A stretch of 32,262 nt of DNA. Source: Desulfobacteraceae bacterium (GTDB taxonomy: Bacteria > Desulfobacterota > Desulfobacteria > Desulfobacterales > Desulfobacteraceae). The position numbers and the translations under genes were made by a program. A model generated the notes under the pieces. The model ran no database searches. It was not told where the DNA came from and was given only the letters and a program-made list of their open reading frames with translations. Below are positions 27,234 to 32,262 of the stretch, piece by piece. The stretch's first letter is position 1, and every line of letters starts with the position of its first letter. The stretch is taken from NCBI GenBank assembly GCA_021107575.1, contig JAIOSM010000502.1, positions 1 to 32,262 on the forward strand, in the 5' to 3' direction.

Positions 27234-28721
27234 TTAAAAATCTATGAATAACTTACCAACTTCTTTATCATTTAAGCTTGTAACAATATAATAATGCTTA
27301 TTCTGTTTATTAATTGAATATTTCCTCATTAAAACATTCTTAGCCGTATCAACAAGATAACCTCTATCCTCACCAGTGTTATTCCTACGGTTACCAACAA
27401 AGCCTTTAAAGTTCACAACATACTCAGAGGGGTCAATATTACCGGAAATTAGATCTAGGATAACTAACTTGTCTCCTCTTTTAAGTTTAACATGACTGTA
27501 ATTGTCTACAATACGTATACGCCCGTTAACCTTAAGTTTATACTTAAGCTCTGCTGTTTTTTTAGAATCTGAAACCGACAGCTTGCTTGTTTCTACAACA
27601 TCTTTGGGATGGAAATCAAGAAAAATACTACCGCATGCATAGCAATCTTTCTTTGCAATAATTCTTGTCTCTTCATTAATCACAAATTTCTTTTTCATGT
27701 CGTTATAATCGCTGCCAACTCCTATGATATCAACACTTAATCCTCTTTTATAATTTGCCACAATATCCAGAACCTCGACTATATCACCCCTATTGATCTT
27801 TAAACGCTGCATTGTACCCACCACCACTGGTACAGAATCATTTACTGAAATTATTATATATTGAAGTTCAGGTTTTTTTAAATCAATCCCAGGGGTTTCA
27901 GGAATCACGCCCATCAAATTCATAAATCCGTTAATGGCATAAATATGTTGTTTCACTTTTTGTTCTAAAGGAAGAGTTTTGGCTGATTCAACACCAAAAG
28001 CGGGTATTTTGCATTGATATAAAGCATAATATGTGGCAGACCCTCTTTGTTCTTTATGTTTTGTATCAGATTGAGCTGTCCCATGATTATTAAAATGAAA
28101 AAAATACTCGCTGTTAGTGATATGTTTATTCACTTCTTTAATTACATTGTTGGCCATTGCTTCAAGATCTATTTTTATGCCAAGTTTTTTATCTTCGAAA
28201 AAAGCAGTATCAGCAATTATAGACTGACCAAATCTTTTGGGATTACGCATTGGTCCTTCCCATTTTTCAGAGAAAATGCCTGATCCTTCATGTAAGTTTA
28301 ATAAACAATCACTTTCCTGAATAAGTTTTTTTAGGACTTTCACAACCTTTGTTTCATAATTTCCAGCATCAGCACCTGAGAACTTTCTGTTCATATCCTC
28401 ATTAATTTTTCTTTCGCGTTTTAGAATTGAAGGAAAATTAGCTCTGGGTACGACAATAAGATTCCCTTTTTTTAAAGAAATATCAGCATATCGATCTGCG
28501 GCAAGAAACCCGGCTACCTCGTCTCCTTGTATTCCACCTATGATCATAAGCGTCTTCCCGGGGTCTGTACCATTTACTTTATATACATAAAGTTCATTGT
28601 CCTCACCTTCAAAAAAAACAGTAAAACTCCGTTTTTGAGCAAAGGCACAAAGGCTTGCAATGGACACAAGGTAGAATACACAAAGACAAATAAATATCTT
28701 ATACCTTACTTTTTTTTTCAT
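27234..28721 (-). CDS. M99-family (Csd4/Pgp1-like) peptidoglycan D,L-carboxypeptidase, secreted
   Basis: Signal peptide; Zn-site region GGIQGDEVAG (Gln replacing the canonical His, as in Csd4) and LLNLHEGSG; C-terminal beta-rich domains. Confidence 0.8.
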   Translation of the reverse strand: MKKKVRYKIFICLCVFYLVSIASLCAFAQKRSFTVFFEGEDNELYVYKVNGTDPGKTLMIIGGIQGDEVAGFLAADRYADISLKKGNLIVVPRANFPSILKRERKINEDMNRKFSGADAGNYETKVVKVLKKLIQESDCLLNLHEGSGIFSEKWEGPMRNPKRFGQSIIADTAFFEDKKLGIKIDLEAMANNVIKEVNKHITNSEYFFHFNNHGTAQSDTKHKEQRGSATYYALYQCKIPAFGVESAKTLPLEQKVKQHIYAINGFMNLMGVIPETPGIDLKKPELQYIIISVNDSVPVVVGTMQRLKINRGDIVEVLDIVANYKRGLSVDIIGVGSDYNDMKKKFVINEETRIIAKKDCYACGSIFLDFHPKDVVETSKLSVSDSKKTAELKYKLKVNGRIRIVDNYSHVKLKRGDKLVILDLISGNIDPSEYVVNFKGFVGNRRNNTGEDRGYLVDTAKNVLMRKYSINKQNKHYYIVTSLNDKEVGKLFIDF

Positions 28722-28728
28722 AATTAAG

Positions 28729-29658
28729 TCATTTGTTTATAGATATATTTATTTCTTCATTTAAAATCAATGTATTCTCCTTTCCAAACACCAGAACCAC
28801 TGCTTTAGTATATAATTCAGGATTAGGAATGTTTCTAATTCTAAACTTCACGGGTTTAAAATGAGCTATGGAAAAATACTGTCCTCTGCGCGGTACAGTA
28901 GGGATATTGTTTTCCAACGGAACTGTCGGTACAACCCATTGATTTATCCCAGACCCTTCCTCATAAGATAAAACAACAAATACACGGCCTGAAATATCCC
29001 CTAGTTCGCTTGTAACATTTAATACTCTGAACCCTACAAGAAGATCTTTGCTTAACTCATCTTTTACTATCACAAACCTTTCAATTCCAACTTTCTTAAC
29101 ATTATCAGGTTGAGATTCAGCGGCCGGAGCAATTAATTCAGTAGAGCTCGCCTCCGGGAGCTCCGGAGCAACTGGCTTTGAAAATTTTTGAGGTATTGCT
29201 GCGAGGGCTCGTTTGGGAACCGATTTTGGTCGCTTTTTCGCAATTTTAGCAACCTTACTTTCAATTGTTTTTTTTACATCAGTTTTTACGCCTCCCTCCT
29301 GGTCAATCTTAGATTTTGACTCAGTAAGTGTATCCTCTGATATTACAAGTTTAGCCATGAGATATTCTTTTTCATTGACCAAATCTTTTGTTTTCTTTTC
29401 AGCTATGTTTAAACCCTCGCGCAGACTAAGACTTTCGGCTTTATAATTGGAATATAAGTTATAAAAAGGAATTGTTGTAGCTAACAAAACCAAACTTAAA
29501 ATAAATAAAAATAAAACAAACTTTTTAATCCAGTCTGCAGATTTCATTTTTCCAAAATCATCAACTACTATCAATCTTGTTCCACTTTTTCGTTTAATAC
29601 GGACCGGGTTTGAATATGATTCTATTTCTTTTTCCAGCTCTCGCGATATATCTTCCAT
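28729..29658 (-). CDS. single-pass membrane protein: cytoplasmic N-terminus, TM, coiled coil, Pro/Ala-rich linker, periplasmic beta domain
   Basis: MEDISRELEKEIESYSNPVRIKRKSGTRLIVVDDFGKMKSADWIKK / FVLFLFILSLVLLATTIPFYNLY / coiled coil / VPKRALAAIPQKFSKPVAPELPEASS / FVIVKDELSKDLLVGFRVLN... Confidence 0.75.
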   Translation of the reverse strand: MEDISRELEKEIESYSNPVRIKRKSGTRLIVVDDFGKMKSADWIKKFVLFLFILSLVLLATTIPFYNLYSNYKAESLSLREGLNIAEKKTKDLVNEKEYLMAKLVISEDTLTESKSKIDQEGGVKTDVKKTIESKVAKIAKKRPKSVPKRALAAIPQKFSKPVAPELPEASSTELIAPAAESQPDNVKKVGIERFVIVKDELSKDLLVGFRVLNVTSELGDISGRVFVVLSYEEGSGINQWVVPTVPLENNIPTVPRRGQYFSIAHFKPVKFRIRNIPNPELYTKAVVLVFGKENTLILNEEINISINK

Positions 29659-30935
29659 TCCTTATCCTTATTATTCTCACTAATAAATATTAATGTTTTT
29701 ATGCCTGTTGCGCTAAATCCACTGGATTGATAATCCTGTAAAAAACTAACTACTATATTATTTTTATTATTTTTCACTTTAAAGTTACTTGCAGTAACTT
29801 TTATATAATCATATCTTTTTGCAAGGTCTCTTTTTCTTTGTACCCACTCTTTTTTATCCAATCCGTCTGAAAAAAAATCCTTTGCATAATATAAAGCATA
29901 CTTATCCATATCTTTACTGTTCCAGGCTTTGAGCCAGTCTTTTGTGATATCTCTAATATCTGGCCCTTGTTCTACTCCCTGAACAAGACTATTTGCAGCA
30001 ACTACCAAGGGTGAATAGCTTTTATTTAACTTTTTATCATAATATTGATATGCATCTCCTATTATCTTATAGCTGTTATTCTTTTTTGCTACAAATAACT
30101 TTCTTACGCCAAAATCAATATTCTGCTTTAGAAGTTGAAGCCCCATATTAAAAATAATTACATATATCTCTTTGTGCTTATATATTCCTTCATTCTTTAT
30201 AGTAATAGTAAAAGCCTCTATATCTTTTGCAGTTTTACTCCGAATGCCAAACCACTCTTTCCACCATAATATTTCAGGGAGATAAGAACTATCGTATAGA
30301 TGCAAGTAGTCATGATAGCTGCCCTTATTTATGGCGTTACCCCAGTTTTCAAACCATTTACGTATCATTGTACTCTCTAAAGAGAGTTGGTCTCTAACAG
30401 TCGTGGCCAGAGTATCAACAATTATAACAGGAGTCTTATTTATGGCAATGTATTCAGACAACTTCATTATATTATCATTTTCCATTGCTACGCATCCATT
30501 GGAATCCATGGCCTTTAATACTTTGTTGGTGCCATGGAGCCAAATATTGCTGCCATTTCTGCTGGCAACTCTGTCCATAAAGTTAGGATAATCAGTTGTA
30601 AATGCGTTTTTTCCATAAATAGGGGAAAGATCCTTGTCCTCATATTTGCCTTTAATAAAATAGACTCCTTCCGGAGTCTTCTTATCACCGGATTTCATCT
30701 TAATACCGGGAGCTTCGCCTGTGGAGCAAGAGAACTGAAACCTTTTTATAATTGTATCGCCCACAGAAGAATAAAGAAAAACCTGCTGGCTGCTCTTTTC
30801 AACCAAAACAGCATTACTATTTTCAGGTAAAAGAATTAAAGAATCGGGGATTTTTTCTATAGTATTTGCAAACGTTTTAATATTAAGACAAAAAAAAATA
30901 ATTAATATTAAAATAATTTTGTATTTATGCTGCAC
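29622..30935 (-). CDS. L,D-transpeptidase-fold protein with C-terminal NTF2-like region (Csd6/Pgp2-like)
   Basis: VEKSSQQVFLYSSVG...FSCSTGEAPGIKMKSGDKKTPEGVYFI...IWLHGTNKVLKAMDSNGCVAMEN (HxnSxGC). The tail has NTF2/SnoaL-like segments. Confidence 0.85.
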   Translation of the reverse strand: MQHKYKIILILIIFFCLNIKTFANTIEKIPDSLILLPENSNAVLVEKSSQQVFLYSSVGDTIIKRFQFSCSTGEAPGIKMKSGDKKTPEGVYFIKGKYEDKDLSPIYGKNAFTTDYPNFMDRVASRNGSNIWLHGTNKVLKAMDSNGCVAMENDNIMKLSEYIAINKTPVIIVDTLATTVRDQLSLESTMIRKWFENWGNAINKGSYHDYLHLYDSSYLPEILWWKEWFGIRSKTAKDIEAFTITIKNEGIYKHKEIYVIIFNMGLQLLKQNIDFGVRKLFVAKKNNSYKIIGDAYQYYDKKLNKSYSPLVVAANSLVQGVEQGPDIRDITKDWLKAWNSKDMDKYALYYAKDFFSDGLDKKEWVQRKRDLAKRYDYIKVTASNFKVKNNKNNIVVSFLQDYQSSGFSATGIKTLIFISENNKDKEWKIYRESWKKK

Positions 30936-30986
30936 TTAACATCCTTTCCTCAGTTTTATAGTAACTTACACTGTTTTATTGAAAAT

Positions 30987-32021
30987 TTAACTCTCAAGAG
31001 TTTTCAAATGTTCATATGTTTTTACAGGAACTTTTCTTCCGCTTGAAGTTCGAATTACCATCCCAATTTTTAACAAATATGGCTCAACAACATCCACTAA
31101 TGTATCAGTCTCTTCCTGAAGCGTTGCCGAAATAGCTTCAATCCCGACAGGGCCGCCTTTATAAAATTCAATAATAGTTCTTAAATAATTTCTATCCAGC
31201 ACAGTAAGACCTGCCCTGTCAATGCCTTCAAGGGCAAGAGCAGCATCAACAATAGCTTGTGTAATTTTACCATCAAATTTTACCTGGGAATAATCCCTCA
31301 CACGTTTTAAAAGTCTGTTTGCAATCCTTGGTGTACCCCGGGATCTTTTTGCAAGTTCTTTTGCTCCTTTATCATCAATTTCAACCTTGAGAATCAATGC
31401 AGATCGTTTAACAATGATAATAAGCTCTTGTACAGAATAAAAATCCAGCGTTCTAAAAATACCAAATCTATCCCGCAGCGGAGATGAAAGCAATCCAACT
31501 CTGGTTGTAGCGCCTATCAGGACAAACTGTTTCAGCTTATATCTGTAACTTCTGGCATGAATACCCTTATCAAAAACAAAATCCACTGCATAATCTTCCA
31601 TTGCTGAATATAGAAATTCTTCAACAATTTTGGGCATTCTGTGGATTTCATCAATAAAAAAAATATCTCCATCTCCTAAACTTGTAAGCATTCCAATAAG
31701 GTCTCCGCCTTTTTCCAAAGCAGGCCCGGAAGTGATTGTTAATCCTTTGTCTATCTCGTTGGCAATAATATGTGAGATTGTGGTTTTCCCAAGCCCTGGA
31801 GGGCCGTGCAATAAGATATGCTCTAACGGCTCATTTCTCATATTTGCAGCTTTAATGGCAATTGTTAAAGTTTCAACGGTATCTTTTTGCCCGACATATT
31901 CTTTAAAACTTTCCGGGCGCAAAGATACAATTTCTGACTCTCTGTCCTGGGGTAGTTGTTTTGCAGAAGATATATTATTGTTATTCTGATCAGAAGAAAA
32001 TGAAATAATACCATCATCCAT
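30987..32021 (-). CDS. ruvB: Holliday junction branch migration DNA helicase RuvB
   Basis: [19 protein letters not shown]...[24 protein letters not shown]...[23 protein letters not shown]. Confidence 0.98.
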   Translation of the reverse strand: MDDGIISFSSDQNNNNISSAKQLPQDRESEIVSLRPESFKEYVGQKDTVETLTIAIKAANMRNEPLEHILLHGPPGLGKTTISHIIANEIDKGLTITSGPALEKGGDLIGMLTSLGDGDIFFIDEIHRMPKIVEEFLYSAMEDYAVDFVFDKGIHARSYRYKLKQFVLIGATTRVGLLSSPLRDRFGIFRTLDFYSVQELIIIVKRSALILKVEIDDKGAKELAKRSRGTPRIANRLLKRVRDYSQVKFDGKITQAIVDAALALEGIDRAGLTVLDRNYLRTIIEFYKGGPVGIEAISATLQEETDTLVDVVEPYLLKIGMVIRTSSGRKVPVKTYEHLKTLES

Positions 32022-32262
32022 GGTTTAAACCTCTTTTGAAAACATCATCAAAAAGCTGCTCTGCAGTTGATATTCTGTCGTTCTTCTTTAAAGCTTCCGC
32101 TATCAATATTTTTGCATCTCTGTCAGAATATCCCAACTGTTTAACTAAAACATTTATAACCTGATCTTCAACATTCTTTAATAAATTATTGGATTGCTTA
32201 TCAGAATTGCCTTCCACAGCCATTATGTCTGATGAAATAAATCTCCCAACTTTTCCATTAAG
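32014..32262 (-). CDS. ruvA: Holliday junction DNA helicase RuvA, C-terminal part (N-terminus beyond window)
   Basis: Frame is open to the window edge ([18 protein letters not shown]...) and ends ...[40 protein letters not shown]; 8-nt overlap with ruvB. Confidence 0.85.
   Translation of the reverse strand, partial: LNGKVGRFISSDIMAVEGNSDKQSNNLLKNVEDQVINVLVKQLGYSDRDAKILIAEALKKNDRISTAEQLFDDVFKRGLNHG

Noticed and set aside
1-32262. Search for CRISPR arrays, tRNA/rRNA genes, transposases, integrases, toxin-antitoxin or phage genes
   Set aside because: None recognised on reading either strand; no regularly spaced repeats or tRNA T-loop signatures in intergenic regions.

Overview
This 32.3 kb AT-rich window looks chromosomal. 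Gene content suggests a Desulfobacterota/'delta-proteobacterial' genome, but that is an inference. The left third (1-8436) is a minus-strand pseudaminic/nonulosonic-acid glycan operon. It contains a truncated NeuB-family synthase absent from the ORF track, an aldo/keto reductase, a PglK/MsbA-like ABC exporter, pseI, pseC, a pseG-pseH fusion, and a MarR-type EPS-associated regulator upstream. The middle is mostly housekeeping: OmpA-like and LPP20-like envelope proteins, M18 aminopeptidase, DacB, FolE2, TtcA-like, RpoZ, GreA, Asd, PssA, Psd, TsaB, Lon, prepilin peptidase, CheX, HU, a PilZ protein, exonuclease I, S9 and L13. The right end is ruvA (partial) and ruvB, followed by a compact four-gene set: an L,D-transpeptidase-fold protein with NTF2-like tail (Csd6/Pgp2-like), a single-TM coiled-coil periplasmic protein of unknown function, an M99 Csd4/Pgp1-like carboxypeptidase, and a bactofilin. 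I judge this candidate cell-shape module to be the most exciting system in the window. Two conserved genes appear interrupted: HU by a -1 frameshift at a canonical A_AAG_GGA heptamer, and the OmpA-like gene by an in-frame TAA 26 codons before its natural end. No rRNA, tRNA, CRISPR array, transposase or prophage was seen. All homology calls come from motif recognition by eye; no searches were run.
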